From Argyresthia goedartella (Eukaryota; Arthropoda; Insecta; Lepidoptera; Argyresthiidae): 64,000 nt of DNA. Location: NCBI GenBank assembly GCA_949825045.1, contig OX463822.1, positions 32,428,703-32,492,702 on the forward strand. The letters run 5' to 3'. Under the pieces are notes generated by a model. It did not search any database. It had not been told where the DNA came from and saw only the letters and a list, made by a program, of their open reading frames with translations. The position numbers and the translations under genes are program-made. Shown here in pieces: positions 11,598 to 24,039 of the stretch (position 1 is the first letter of the stretch; every line of letters begins with the position of its first letter).

Positions 11598-12446
11598 GAT
11601 ACCTGGCGAGTGGACATACTTTTACAGATATGAGCTTCGAATACAGACTTAGTATATCAACAGTTAGCACGATAGTTAAAGAAGTGTGTCAAGTTATCTG
11701 GTCCATCATGAAATATGAATGTCAACCTATACCTGGAAAATAAATGTGGGAATCGATTGCTTTAAAGTTTGAAGAAAGGGCAAACTTCCCAAACTGTTTA
11801 GGGGCAGTTGACGTTAAACACATCCGAATTATAAATCCTCTTGGGTCAATGTACCATAATCATAAAGGTTACGCTTCTGTGGTATTAATGGCTGTAGCAG
11901 ATTCGGAATACAGCTTTGTATACGTTGATATTGGAATCTATGGTAATGACTGCGACTCTAATATTTTTAAGAAGTGTTCATTGTGGTCATAAAATTTAAA
12001 TAATCAGCTCGATCTACCGAATGAAAAATGTCTTAAAGGAACAGCGAGTCCCAATATGCCATATTTTTAGCGGTGATGAAGCATTCGTGAAACACAAACA
12101 TCTACTTCGACCGTTCGGTGGATCAAATTTAACCTTGAAACAAAGAATATTTAACTATCGTTTATGCAAAGCTCGAAGGTATGTGGTGTTTAAGTTTGGT
12201 ATTCTAAGTAATTAAGAAATGGAGGATACTACATCGCGCCATTAATTTGGAACCCGACTTTGCTGTTGATATTATCAAGGCTTGTGTCGTCTTATGGTCT
12301 TACACAATTTTGTTCATGTCAGAGATGGGTATCAACCAGAGGATACAATGACCATATTAGGGTTAAATGATTTAGTTATAGAGCAAGTACGACGTGGAGG
12401 GCTAGCAGCAAATAATGTTAGAAATATTCAGTTGGCAGTTATTTAA
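11598..12446 (+). pseudogene. PIF/Harbinger transposase (HARBI1-like), broken
   Basis: The reading starts after an acceptor-like ttgtttcag and shows RYLASGHTFTDMS, an in-frame TAA at 11741-11743, then FPNCLGAVDVKHIRI, YHNHKGYASVVLMAVAD and YVDIGIYGNDCDSNIF. These are the DDE_Tnp_4 blocks around the first two catalytic Asp residues. After a frameshift near 12020 comes GDEAFVKHKHLLRPF...RIFNYRLCKARR. Further shifts lead to KWRILHRAI and LHNFVHVRDGY, ending with TAA at 12444. Family members are nuclear transposases that work with a Myb-like partner. At least one stop and three frameshifts make this copy dead. An upstream exon would be expected, but I could not identify it. Confidence 0.85.
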
Positions 12447-12681
12447 AATATAACATGTTCATCACTTATGTAAACTAAACAAAAAAATAATTTAATTAAG
12501 TACTGATTTACCAAATGCTTTGTTTTCATTGTCGTCTATTTATTCATAATTGTATTTTAATAATACACATACTTCTCTCCAAGCATTTTGGTTTCATTTT
12601 TCTCTATATTCTGAACTAGTTTTATCCGTTATATATATATAAAACCGTTCTAGCTTCCTCTAAAGTTATTAGTAGTTCAAT

Positions 12682-12710
12682 GGGTCCAATTCTCTAGGTG
12701 ACACCAACTA
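12682..12710 (+). repeat. left terminal inverted repeat, Harbinger-like
   Basis: 29 bases, an exact reverse complement of 24664-24692. Confidence 0.85.
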
Positions 12711-13739
12711 GAGCAACTAAACTAATTTCGAAAGTAATATTAGTTTGAATTAAGTTATTTGGCATTCTCAAGTCACCATCTTTAAACGCAAACTAAGATT
12801 AGTTCATGTTTTTTTTTTCCCAACTAAACGCATTTCGCCTTTGGGACCAGTTCGAAACCACAGTGCATTTTCAAATGCTCGATTATGTTTAACAAAATCG
12901 ACGTTTTTTTTGTCAAATGAAACTTAATAAATCTTTCAATTATATCAACATATTTAATTAATTCATTATTATTCAAGCATTTAATACCGTTTAAAGTGAT
13001 ATTTGTAACATATTCCGTTTATTATTTACATAAGCAAACTCATTGCAAAATAAACTATGATTATGTTCAATCAGTTTTCGAACTTTAAGTTGCTTTCCGC
13101 GCCAAGAATTTGTCAGCTGACTTGAGCTGACTGATTCCTTCCTGAGTTTCTTTCTTTTGTTGACGTTTTGTGTTGTGAAAGATAATTGAATTGTCGTCAT
13201 CGTGAAGGAAAAGAATGACCAAGCGGAAACAGGACTTGCTTCTCCAGGAACAGGAGAAACGCTCCACGCAAATAAAGATATGGTTCGGGGTATGTACGCT
13301 GTCATTTTGTTTGTTTTTGTGTAAGAAATTTATATACATTAAAGTGATAGAATGACAGGGATACACGCATGTCATAGCTTATGCACGTCTGGCATTGTAC
13401 CTACCTATCAATTTAGCTTCTATTCGAGATGAGAAGACGTGCCAAATTTGTTAGAAATGGCAGATATACAAATCCGCCGACAACTTGGCCCGCGCACTTA
13501 AGAACCCAGCATTACATTTGCTGTTTGGATTGCAGTGTGGGAAGCAGTGTCTCCAACTCTATTTGTCAAAATTACGGTGTTGCTAGTCTAAAAATATGGT
13601 ATATGACGGAAAAATACGGTAGATCAAACAAAAAAAATACAGTAGAATTACGGTAAATTTATATTACAACTAAACATTTTTATACATTGAAACATTCATA
13701 GATTTTATCATTGTAGCGGTTGGACGGAAGTCTACGGAG

Positions 13740-16353
13740 TTATTCCCTTGTCTCCTTATAAGTTGTTGCGTAAAAGGATTGCCAACAATAGATTTTGTAG
13801 ACAATTGGTTCCTTTTTTTGGTTTTCAAGTCTTATGTGGCTGAAAATGCGCTCACATTCGGCGTTTGAATGGGGCAATGACAGCATTCCTAGCATGAAAT
13901 GTGCTAAAGTCGCCGTCAATAGGAATTGTGGACTATTTAAACAAAGCGCCATCTTGTCTTTGTCTATGAATAGGTGAACTATCTAGAGATGGGTATGTGA
14001 TTAAAATACCGCACCCTGAGAATGAAAGTGACAATCCAAAATTTCACAATGTTAGAAAATCGCAAAATGAACTGACAAAATGACGGAATAAATAGCATCA
14101 TGAATAAAATAGGTTTATATTCAAATAGACTATAGTCATTCAAATATTTTCTTCTGCTTTTTTACTGTATCTTCTGTGGATATCTGCAACTGGCATTATT
14201 CTTGTATTGTTTAATATTGTAACTTATCTATAATATTTGCTGTTGATGTCCCAAATACAATAAAATAAAATTAAAATAAATAAATACTTGTACATCACTA
14301 ATTTTCAAAAACATAGACTTCGATGAGAATAAAAATTGACAGCAATCTCAACGCATTACAGAATTGATTATTGATTCTAATAATTAACTGGCGATTATTG
14401 AATATTTCATGATGAAATACAGTGAATAACAGGCAAGACTTGATGCTACATGAGTTGGAATAATCTTCAGTGAGACTCCGTGACAGAACATCAAGGTTTT
14501 CTCAAGAAAATGGTTTTTACATAGTCCACAATTTCTATTGACGGCGACTTTAAATAATAGAATGGTCGCGAGTCTTCTTTAGTTTTGATTTCTGAAACCT
14601 TATGCCAAAATACATCCGGATGATCGTTGACGTCTAAATCAAATTTGATTTGAGCAACGTAATTCGGAAAATGCCGCCATTTATCGTCTAAAATCTGCTG
14701 GACATCAAGTTTCTTGGGAGATATTCGGGGCAATAAGTTGAATGTTGAAGCCAATGATGTCTGTCTCTTTTCAGTTGCAAACATGCAATTTTCGTTACTT
14801 AAATCGGAAACTGCAATAAACAGTTTGTCAACTAGGTTATATCTTTCTCTTATGCCAACCGCAGCCTGGACAACGAATCTCTTACAATTTTCTCGCAATT
14901 ATTTCACAGAATTGACATTGGTAATAATTTCAGGGAGTGATATATATCTTATATCACTATCTTTTGGTTGTATATGTGTGCTTTCGTCAGTGGGGTCAAT
15001 ACTATTGAGTGGTGTATTATTTACATAACTTGAGGGCATAATTAACAGAGGCAGCTCTCTGTATAGTTGCATTTTCAAGTGCATTTCTGTAAAGACTGTA
15101 GATTCACTTTGAAAATATGCATTTGTTCTAGTGAACTTTGGCAACATCCACGAAAGAAAATAGAAGTAAGCCTTCTGAAGGGGGTCTCTCAAAGCAGTGT
15201 GTATTTCACGGCATTCACGATCTTCAAGCCATCAAAGTAAAGTTTAAGAGCCTCCCATTGTTCTAGGAGCCTATCGACGACGGCTGATAAGGAGAGCCTT
15301 TTAGTTTGGGCTGGTCGCAATATTTTATGTATTTTTGCATCACAAAACTCTTGGAAAACTTTGAGTTGATTTTGCCGCTTACTACTAATTTTAAAGTGGT
15401 TATAGATGTTGCGTGTTAATTTTCCACATTCGGGTGGTAGTACTTTGCAACCCTCGCTCGAGCATAAGTGTAACGAATGACAAACGCACTTTATAATGGT
15501 TATTCCTGGACATAACTGCCTGAATATTGATGAAACCGAATTGTTACAGCCCATAATTGTGTTACATCCATCAGATCCGAATCCAACTATATTGTTTAGC
15601 GGCACACAATTTTCTTCGAATTACGATTTAATTAGTACTTCGAACAGGCGTTTTGCAGTTGTCGTGTGATCTACATTATCTTCACCAAAAATGTCAATGA
15701 GGTCCCAAAGCCGACTGACCACACGCCCTTTATTCTGGTCATAATATCGCACAACCTCAAGCATAGTTTTTGTAGATGTGATGTCAGTGCTTTCATCGAT
15801 TAGTACAGAAAATTTTTGTGATTTAAAATCGGCGCTTATAGCTGCTTTTCCGAATCGCCCAAGACATTGTTTGTTACAACTTGCAGCTTGGTATGTTTCA
15901 TTTTCACATTTTTAGCAATATTTGAATCGGGAAATGCACCACCTAATAAATCCGATAAATGGTCCATACTTAAATGTGGTATCTTATGTTCAGACATAAA
16001 TGCTGCTAACTTGAGCCCTGCATATTTTGCTTTTTCGTCTTCTGAAAGCTATTTTGAAGCTTGCAACATTTTTATAATTGATGGTTGAATAGATGTACTC
16101 TTTACCTTACTTTGATGCTTTGAACCTGCGTTATGTCGTTTCAGTACACTTTTATCAGCCTGCATGGTGGTATCACAGAGCGAACACTTTGCTTTATATG
16201 GGTTTTTTGGGTATTCGCGAAGCCACGAGGAGAAGTTTTATTTTTCAACCAATGTGGTCGAAATTTTTGTTTGTACGACTTATTTTTAGCGCGCTTACTA
16301 CTGGAAGGTCCAGCGTCGCTTTCGTCACTTGAACTGTTACTGTCAGATACCAT
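13740..16353 (-). pseudogene. hAT-family transposase, broken
   Basis: From the N-terminus, 16353 downward starts MVSDSNSSSDESDAGPSSSK with a KFRPHWL block and a Cys/His pattern near 16130-16180, suggesting a BED-like or related zinc finger. 15605-15189 gives GFGSDGCNTIMGCNNSVSS...CHSLHLCSSEGCK...LSLSAVVDRLLEQWEAL, the RNase-H-fold core. 15192-14491 continues with the helical insertion domain. 13952-13740 carries the C-terminal dimerisation block LPHSNAECERIFS. Frame changes occur near 15605, 15190 and 14500, and a segment near 13940-14520 is disturbed by an inverted duplication. The protein resembles the vertebrate and insect ZNF862-like hAT group, from memory. It is not functional as it stands. 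Confidence 0.85.
13906..14551. repeat. 31-bp inverted repeat inside the hAT gene
   Basis: Bases 13906-13936 (aaagtcgccgtcaatagg...) are the reverse complement of 14521-14551 with one mismatch. Both lie in transposase coding sequence, so one arm is read in the wrong sense. The 580 bases between them include a retrotransposon-like A-rich tail near 14250-14285. Confidence 0.75.
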
Positions 16354-17249
16354 TTTTTATAAATATAATCTTGATACATAAAAGATGTACAGAAGAACCA
16401 CATGTATGTACTTCACTTTTCATAGCTACGCTCGGCGATCACTCTAGGGTTGTCAACTACGGCTTATGCACGAAAAACTATCGTAGTACTGGCGCTCCTA
16501 TCTAGTTGTATGATTTATTATGAAGAATGAAACGAGAAGAATGAAAACATTACAACTATTACAATACAAAAGGTTTACAGATCAGAAAAATACCTACCTA
16601 CACAATTTTACGTTTGTCAATTTTCACTATCGAAAATCCCTGATAACTTCTAAACGGTCTACCCGAGTTAAAAAAAATCTATTGCTCAGTCCGTTTTAGA
16701 CCTACACAAGTCAAATAAATATCTACACAAACAAAAAGAAAATGTTTTCAACTTAAGTAAGTAAGGTGGCGTGAATTTACCTAACAAAATTTTTGTTAAT
16801 ACTTATTTTATTATACTGATTGAAAAATAGGCAACTGTTATTTATTTAAATCGATCTTAGATATATTATTCGGGGACCTTACCTACCTACTTAACTGTTT
16901 TATACATTTAACGTTAAAACGAACCATCGAAATACAGGCAGATAGCTACTATCCGAAACCACTGGTAGCTTAAAAAACGCCAATTCATAGTTTAATGTTG
17001 AATTTAAACGACCTTCCACTGAACAGTTATAATTTTTTTTTCCGTTGCTCCATTGTTGCATTATTTGCATTAACAGACGCGCGTGTCAAGCGGATGGCAC
17101 TCACGCTCGCACTGGTTTGAAATGCTCTGAGATATCGTGTCCGTGAGCAGTATCTATGTGTGTGTTGCTCGAGCGCGCTTGTATGTGGATTGATTTCTGT
17201 ACCTATTTATTTTGTGACACTATTGTGAAAAAACAAACGGCCCGAACAG

Positions 17250-17296
17250 AAAATAAAGTTGACAAAACGCCCTCCGCGTTTTGTCAACTTTATTTT
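17250..17296. repeat. 20-bp perfect hairpin near the right hAT end
   Basis: Arms 17250-17269 and 17277-17296 pair without mismatch around a 7-base loop (ccctccg). Confidence 0.9.
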
Positions 17297-18690
17297 ATAT
17301 ATTTTTTGGAGGTATGGCTAAGTTCAACTGCAGTAGTATATTCAATAACTTCGTAATTTGGTCGCATAAGCTTCGTCTACCTGTCTATGCTATACGAGCA
17401 AGTTGATTGTTTGTTTACGGGGAATCACTCACACAAGTTGATTGTACGTGTATGGGGACTGATACAATGTTGAAAAAATGAACTGTATGTTACATAATTT
17501 TTAAGGCGCCACTCTTTGATACGAAATTACGGCAGAATTAAAAATGTTTACGGTAGGTGGTAGACATGTTCAAATTACGGTAGGTTTACCGTAATTATGG
17601 CGTCATTGGAAACACTGGTGGGAAGGCATTTATTATCTAGCTTCGTATGTGCATTCTTTACTTTACTTACCTTTTTCAGGTAATACAGCCAGTCCTGATA
17701 TTAGGGAAATGTGGGGGAATCTGGCTGGCCAGCTGAATAGCCAGGGCTGCAGCCGGGACATAAAAGAGTGGAAATCGGTATGTATCATATTATACAATAC
17801 ATTGATCATTTCATGATACACCATGATTGACTATTGAGTTGACTGCTATATCAAACCTAAGTTAGTAGTTATCCGCTGACTTTATCAGAATGTTAGATGA
17901 GATAATTGTGGTATTTGCCTGTAAATGTTTATTTTTGTTGTTTTGTTGTTTGTAGTATTTTTGTACTTGGCCGTCCATTTACTTAGTTTGATATTTAAGT
18001 AAGGATATGAACGTTGAAATTAATAAATAAGTTTACAACTACACCTCTACCTTTATCAAATTATGGCAAGATTGGTGGATTTTTAGTGCTACACATATGG
18101 TGATACATCATAACATGTTTTTAATCTACTTTGCAGGTCAACCGAATTCGGCTGCACTGACGATGGTGCAGGCCCCTAATGAAAACTCCCGCTTACTGCG
18201 GGATATGATGGCGGAACTATCAGAAGCTATCTGCGCAAACACTTTAGGTCTTACTGCATGCCCGTGCTGCAACATAACAAACAGCATAACCTTAACTTCC
18301 ACACACCACAGTCACCACACCTACAATAACTCACCCTGCTTAGTGGGCAGCCAGTCCGAGACCCTATCTCAAGACCTATTTCATAGGGCTAAGCCATTAG
18401 TTCTCTTTATTATACTGTGGCTAAGCAGGTACACTCACTCACCCCACATATTATGTACAATGTACTATCTATGTATGTAGTATTGTGTTTAGTTTTTATG
18501 TTGTCCTGTTCTATTTCTTATTGCCCTGTTTTGTAATTGTCATTTTATGTTTACTCAATTAATTTTATTTAAAAAAATTGTACGCTATGAAACAGCAAAT
18601 AAACGAATGCTAGTGTTACAGCTTGTATTGTTAGTGGCATCGTTATTATCAATAAATAAATTACAATCATTCCTTGCAGGACCCATGATA

Positions 18691-18735
18691 TGCTGGAATA
18701 AATATTTTGTTAGAGATAAGCTCGCGTTTATACGT
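18691..18735 (+). repeat. retrotransposon 3' hairpin motif, copy 1
   Basis: tgctggaataaatattttgt, then tagagataagctcgcgttta. This is a diverged copy of the ctggaagaaatctctttttagagataagctcgcc motif seen three more times in the window. Confidence 0.6.
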
Positions 18736-18866
18736 GTCTTTCATGTAAACATGTTTTCTGTATATTATCTGGGTCCAATAAGAAATTGTATCAGAATAAC
18801 TTAGAGTAAGCTATTTTGACAATGAAATGTGTATGTAAGCTTATTTATATGATATATGACATGTAC

Positions 18867-19000
18867 AAGTTCAAGTTCAAAGATTTTTATTCACAATAGC
18901 ACAAAAATTGAGACTTAATGAACGCCATAACATAATCAAGCAAGCTTTATATAACATTAAGAAAGTGCCTAATTATTACATAATATATAGGGTGCAATGA
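18867..19000 (-). mobile_element. 3' end of a minus-strand non-LTR element
   Basis: caagttcaagttcaaagatttttatt reads on the minus strand as a UTR with AATAAA followed by a (TTGAAC)n tail. No coding part is recognised. Confidence 0.5.
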
Positions 19001-19165
19001 ACTGGTTTAATTCCAGATGTCGGTGTCTTGTAAAAAATCATTTATTGTGCTTTATACATTTTTTGAATCGAGTTGTAGCTACGGTCAGGTTGGGTAACAG
19101 AATGTTATTTTACAGTTTTTTGTTAATATACCTAACTGATTATTAAATTACATGTTTATTTTTTT

Positions 19166-20463
19166 TTAGTTAAAATATCTATTTACAATGTATGACCACT
19201 GTTGCCGGCCTTCCTGCAGGAAGTCGAAGACTGCGGCATCGGCGATATTCTCCCTCTGCATCACTTTCTGCCACTTCATCTAAAATTTAAAAAAAAACGG
19301 TCAAGTGCCGTTCGGACTCGCGCACCAAGGGTTCCGCACAAATTAAATAACTGATATTAATTTCAACTCGATACTTTCAGGCGTTCCTGAAAAAAGAGTT
19401 GACAGACAGAAAACAAAGTGACCATATGGGTTTATTTTCTCCTTTTATGGTACCCTTAAAACCTTTGTTTAACAGTTAGGTACAAGCATAATTTGGTCTA
19501 TGTAACTAACAACTTACCAATTATGGTATCTTGCAGCCACATGTTTTGGAGGCTGCTGCAGGCCACAACATATTTTACTGCTTTTGTTAGCGAATAATGC
19601 ATCGTGCGATGCTGGTGGAGGCAGCGAAATTTGGCCTCTAGCCGGCCAAAGAATCTTTCAACAACGTTGCGTGCTTTGGTGTGGCAAGCGTTGTCCCGGC
19701 CGCGGCCTGCTGGTGTTCCGGTCGTGGCATCCGCTAGTGGAGTCATTTGCCACGTCAGCAACGGTTAGACTTTATCTCCTGTAATGGAATATAATCGAAA
19801 CTTACATACATAGGTACATAAGTGTATTAAAATGATTGAGGAGATGTATATATTTATATGTTTATATATACCTATTTATGATTAACGAAAAATTATGGGA
19901 TCCTTTGAAACATAAATTGGTTGGTATTATGTGAATCCACACCGCCGCCGCGCCGCATCGTGGGTCGACCCCGGAAAATTGGGGTTAATATGAATATCTT
20001 GCAGCATCACACACCTATGAGTAAAAATGTAAGTTTATAAATTGCGACTAACTTATTTTTATTATAAATGTTGCCCATTAATGTCCCTACCAAGGGGCAC
20101 AGGCCTTAACGCGGATAAGAGTAAGAATTGAGCCATGCTTAATAGTTATTATGGGGTTTAAACTTGGGTATTAAATTCAGTATTGGGTTATTAAATAACC
20201 TGAGTTGAGCCGGCTTTCGCTCGCTCCTAATGTATTTATTATTTCGAGCACAGCGGTTGCTGGCAACCGAAATAATTTTCCTATCGAACAACGAGAACGG
20301 GTTTGAGTTGTCCCTCAATACCTGTAATCTGTAGGCAAGTCATTGAGCTAATTTTTGTAACAACAACTGATTGGTATGTAAAAATAACCTTTTTTACTTA
20401 CCGCCACCGGTGAGACGACTCTTCTGCAAGGGCGAGGAGAGCCGCCACGTAGTCGATGTCCAT
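19166..20463 (-). pseudogene. Harbinger transposase of the large element, partial
   Basis: A first-exon-like block at 20463-20402 begins MDIDYVAALLALAEE and ends at a GTAAGT donor, as in many Harbinger transposases. The block 19790-19498 reads GDKV-stop-PLLTWQMTPL then HTKARNVVERFFGRLEAKFRCL, the GD.GYPL..W and R.R.VVER..G.LK..FRCL motifs of DDE_Tnp_4, with a TAA in the first motif. A possible acidic last exon lies at 19279-19166. The exon with the first two catalytic Asp residues was not found. The gene is therefore incomplete. Its opposite orientation to the Myb-like gene is a usual arrangement for the superfamily. Confidence 0.7.
19287..19460 (+). repeat. truncated copy of the 'ccggccaagtgc' lepidopteran repeat
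   Basis: aacggtcaagtgccgttcggactcgcgcacc... and a later gacagacag and ggtacccttaaaacc match, in order, the fuller copy at 43449-43860. Confidence 0.65.
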
Positions 20464-20638
20464 TTTTATATTAGGTAATCAATTCACGGCAACAATTGTA
20501 ATGTGAACTAGTTTGAAAAACATTTCATTTCCCGCGTATTTTCGTGCAAGAGTCACGTTAATAAGTGTCTGTCAATTGTAAATCATTCGAAATCTATCTG
20601 AACATGACCTGAGGCTCAAGCAGAGGCTCAAGCAGGAA

Positions 20639-20756
20639 CCAGTGGCTCAAGCAGGAACCAGCTAGCGAGAAAGTATCCGTAATCGAAATGTGGGAAAATG
20701 TATGAGATTATGAACAGCGCCCCTATTGTGCGTAAACATAACTAAAATCGGTAGCA
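20639..20756 (+). repeat. 118-bp direct repeat, copy 1
   Basis: Starts cagtggctcaagcaggaacc and ends aaaatcggtagcag. Nearly identical to 23914-24031 in the same orientation. Confidence 0.9.
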
Positions 20757-21134
20757 GTAGCTCAAGTAGGAAAAACACTCCAGACGCTAACGAGACCTCG
20801 CATCGAAACCGTAACCAGAGTCTCATCGGCAGCAGGAACCACTGTCTATCGACTAACGTCATTGCGATACCCAGAAAACGTTCTACGTAATACTGCGCCT
20901 TAGCATGGACAAGCTGAACGAACAACACAGTATATTGAATGAATGAAACGTTCCAAATCTTACGTTATCCATAGATCGATTTTAAATTTAAGTTTTATTG
21001 CAATGTGTAGCGGAAATATTATCCCAATTTGTAATATTGTTACAATTTTTAAAGACTTTGAAATAATAAAGTGTAATTAATCATAAACTCAACGAATATT
21101 ATAAAAATAATAATGGTTTTCGAGAAAGTATTTT
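20757..21134 (+). repeat. about 380-bp inverted duplication, left arm
   Basis: Starts tagctcaagtaggaaaaaca and ends near ggttttcgagaaag. The whole arm returns inverted at 24040-24418 with only scattered differences. Confidence 0.9.
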
Positions 21135-22379
21135 GGTTTTTGATTGTGACAAGTAGAATGGCGCTAGCGAAAACATGAAAATTTTATTGTTTTGTTGTGA
21201 ATTTCCCTTTTGCTGTGAATTATTTAGGGATGAGGCAGCTTCAATTATTCAATTCAGAAAAATGATATTGGATGATGTTATCGTCCGACGGTTTTGACAA
21301 TTCAATCGCTCCGGATTATTGTGAACGCGTCGCTCGCGGGCTCTTACGAGTCTCATAATCTTCTAATGCATTCTTCTTCATGAAGAACCTCACATAATGC
21401 CGGAATATGAGCGCAGTAATGATAGAGTTCATGGAAAGGTAAGCTATAGTTATTTATTATAATCTTTAGCTGAGTAATTCAATATTGAGTTATCTGTCAA
21501 TATAACTACGTATTTTTATCTGATTTTTTACTTTCTCTTCAACTACCTACTGGGTCCTTGATGTCCGCCCACGAAATGCATGTCAGAGGGCAAATCTATC
21601 GCTTATCTTGAGATGAATTATGAACCCTTCAAACCCATATTTGGATGGGCTTACCTGTCTGATAATGATGAGAGATTGCTTACCATCATCATCATCATAT
21701 TGCATTTCAAGTACTTTACTCCAAAATATTTTATATTACAGCAGAGTTTCGCGTGCGGTCGGGGCTCCTGCATCACTGCTATCCCAGAGACCTTGATGAC
21801 AGAGGAAGCTGAGACTTGGAGAACACCGCAAGAGATAGATTGATGATAGAGTAGCTAAGATGTTTGTGAAATGAAATAGAGAAGCAAGAGAGAGGGGCAT
21901 AGTATATAAAAGGAAATGATAATACAACATGAGTTTGGAATTTGTGAGAGCAAGAGATTGCATACAATTATCAAATGTGTAGAACAATACATGCCTTAGA
22001 AATGGAGTGGAGTAAATTATTGTTTATTTGCATTAACATCAATTACATGAAGTGTTGTGTATAGGTTCTTATATACATGAATTATTAAAGTGTCATACAT
22101 ATACATTTTAAAAGAAGCAGATTTGTTTAATTCATTTATAAGTAAGAGGCAGGCCACACAATGTGGTGTCGTGCCGCATGCAGCCATAGACAAAGCGAGA
22201 TGGGGCGGGGTGGGGGTTAGAAGGGGAGAACACTCATACAATTCCCATACTGCAGCGCCACAGTACCTCACCATATGGTCCGATGGCATTCAGTCTTCTC
22301 TTAGTTGCACAATGCCCGCCCTTCCACCATAGGCTTCTGTGACGTTGATTAACCCTTTATTAAGATTCGAACAACTTCA

Positions 22380-23075
22380 GAATCTCGGGATCTCGTTTAT
22401 CTCTGGGGTGCGCAAATTCAACCATGTTTCTCAATATCACAAAGAATTGGGGTGGCTTCCCATTCGCCGTCGCCAACTCTCATATTCTTTCTTATCTTTT
22501 CAATATATGTATTGAAAAATCTGTGCTACCCCCGTTACCTCTGAGACCGCTTTGAGTAGGCAATCTCTTTTCAGGAGATTGGCAATGGATCAAGGTCTCA
22601 CACTTAGCCACTCCAAGGCATAACACCTCCGCATATGAGGTCTTCTTCAGGTTGCAGGCGGTCCGACTGTGGAACATACTTCCTTGTTCGAAAAGAGACA
22701 GTCCCACTCTTTTCGCTTTCAAAAACCGGGTAAAAGAGCACTTCCTCTCTCTTTTGTGATAGTTGTAGTATGTATATTATTATTATATGTAAAATATATG
22801 CACAGGGTTATGTATGTACTGGTACTTATTTAGTAGTTTGATATACATAAGTATGTATTTTATTTTCCGTATTTTATAGATATTTAATTTACTTATATAT
22901 TTTATAATAGATTAGTTATTGTGCCCTGCCTACTCTTTCATGATAAGTTTTCCTTTCATGCCTTGGTTTGCTGGAAGAAATATCTTTAGAGTTAAGCTCG
23001 CCTTTGATCATATGTTTTCTCTTAATGTATCTTTTTAATAACTGTGTTCAATAAATAATTTTCAACTTGATAAAG
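22380..23075 (+). mobile_element. 3' fragment of a non-LTR retrotransposon
   Basis: Translation of 22440-22760 in shifting frames gives GWLPIRRRRQ and then a C-terminal ORF2 motif, LWN(I)LP...SPTLFAFKNRVKEHFLS. The 3' UTR includes the hairpin motif ctggaagaaat...gttaagctcgcc at about 22970-23003 and ends near an AATAAA-like run at 23050. The remainder of the element is absent. Confidence 0.65.
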
Positions 23076-23088
23076 TTCAAAACCAATG

Positions 23089-23292
23089 GCGACCTCTGTG
23101 GCGAAGCGGTTGTGGCTCTGCCTGCCATACCAGAGTTCAGGGTTCGATCTCCGGCTGTGGTAAAAGGAAAATAACCCTAGGTCTTGGATGTTTATATGTG
23201 TGTGACGTTGCTGTTTCTGGTACCCACGACACAGGGTGTCCTAGTGTGGGGCTAGAAGCAATGTATGTACCTGTATGTAAATATTTATGTTT
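23089..23292 (+). mobile_element. tRNA-derived SINE, copy 1
   Basis: The head resembles a tRNA-Gly. The A box tggcgaagcgg is at 23099-23109, the anticodon-arm-like CTCTG...CAGAG lies between, and the B box ggttcgatctcc is at 23141-23152. The body follows: ggtcttggatgtttatatg, then tggtacccacgac, then gaagcaatgtatg. A second copy at 25374-25565 shares head and body. The head lacks a proper acceptor stem, so this is a SINE and not a tRNA gene. Confidence 0.8.
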
Positions 23293-23361
23293 GTTAATGA
23301 AAAATTCTTGGTTAAGGTTTAAAAAGCCATAGATCCAAAAATTACAATGAACTTCATATCT

Positions 23362-23411
23362 CCGTAGCTACTGCAATGGGCTAGCCCCCTGTCACGCAAA
23401 ATGGAGTATTG
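23362..23411 (-). repeat. dispersed repeat, inverted copy of 44973-45028
   Basis: gctagccccctgtcacgcaa matches the reverse complement of ttgcgtgacagggggctagc at 44987-45006, with similarity on both sides. Confidence 0.75.
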
Positions 23412-23913
23412 AATATCTGGCTAAACGAGCACAAATGTGCCTCTGCCGTCCTCACGGGGGAAGGCTTGACGCTATTTTTGTTTGTTTTTATCCTTCTCTC
23501 AGGTAACGGTTTCTCACTGTCGAGAATCATGGCTTCATGCATAACATATTCACGTAGTATTTCATCCCAATCCGCAACTTCATCGACTGAGTTTCACCAT
23601 GAGATTGCTATTAACAAAGGGTTGCTACATACATAATGTACAATTTATGTAGGTATATATATTGAAAATTAACACTATAACCATTAATAAGTCACTTGCA
23701 AACAATAGGATATCGTTAATTAAATATATAACGAAACTATTCTCACCAACAAATATTAAGTGAATAATTAATCGTGAGATTTCGATAGCCAGCTGACGAG
23801 TTTCACCTTAGTGTATGTCAAAACGTCGTTCGTGCTGCCGATTCTATCGAATCCTATACATTTGAAAAGCAAGTTGTTGACGTATCGTTTCGAACACCAG
23901 ACGAAAATGCTTC

Positions 23914-24031
23914 CAGTGGCTCAAGCAGGAACCAGCTAGCGAGAAAGTATCCGTAATCGAAATGTGGGAAAATGTATGAGATTATGAACAGCGCCCCTAT
24001 TGTGCGTAAACATAACTAAAATCGGTAGCAG
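23914..24031 (+). repeat. 118-bp direct repeat, copy 2
   Basis: Same sequence and orientation as 20639-20756, but it is followed by an inverted neighbour. Confidence 0.9.
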
Positions 24032-24039
24032 GAAGCATT

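Larger units (their letters stand above)
13537..17625 (-). mobile_element. hAT DNA transposon, 4073 bp, with 8-bp target duplication
   Basis: The element spans 13545-17617. The target duplication gtgggaag is perfect at 13537-13544 and 17618-17625 and fits the hAT preference for T at position 2 and A at position 7. Ends read CAGTGTCTCCAACTC on the left and, inverted, CAGTGTTTCCAATGACG on the right, so the terminal repeat is short and imperfect. Several copies of ttacggta lie just inside both ends, as expected for transposase-binding subterminal repeats. It carries a decayed hAT transposase on the minus strand and sits in an intron of the Myb-like gene. Confidence 0.93.
13215..18240 (+). pseudogene. 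Myb/SANT-like DNA-binding protein of the Harbinger element
   Basis: Exon-like blocks: 13215-13289 (MTKRKQDLLLQEQEKR, followed by gtatgt), 17680-17773 (SPDIREMWGNLAGQLNSQG, then KEWKS, flanked by ttttcag and gtatgt) and from 18137 (PNENSRLLRDMMAELSEAI, after ttgcag). The second block matches the zeste/Myb_DNA-bind_5 type of trihelix domain that Harbinger elements encode as a partner for transposase. Intron phases of my three blocks do not join cleanly, so an exon is missing, a boundary is wrong or the gene is broken. The first intron contains a 4-kb hAT element. Confidence 0.6.

Noticed and set aside
21415..21850. Exon-like blocks (ATGCCGGAATATGAGC...ggtaagc, and a segment after ttattacag)
   Set aside because: Splice-like borders but no recognisable protein and no supporting partner exons.
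23089..23160. tRNA-Gly-like gene with A and B boxes
   Set aside because: No full acceptor stem, and the same head plus a conserved non-tRNA body recurs at 25374. It is a SINE.
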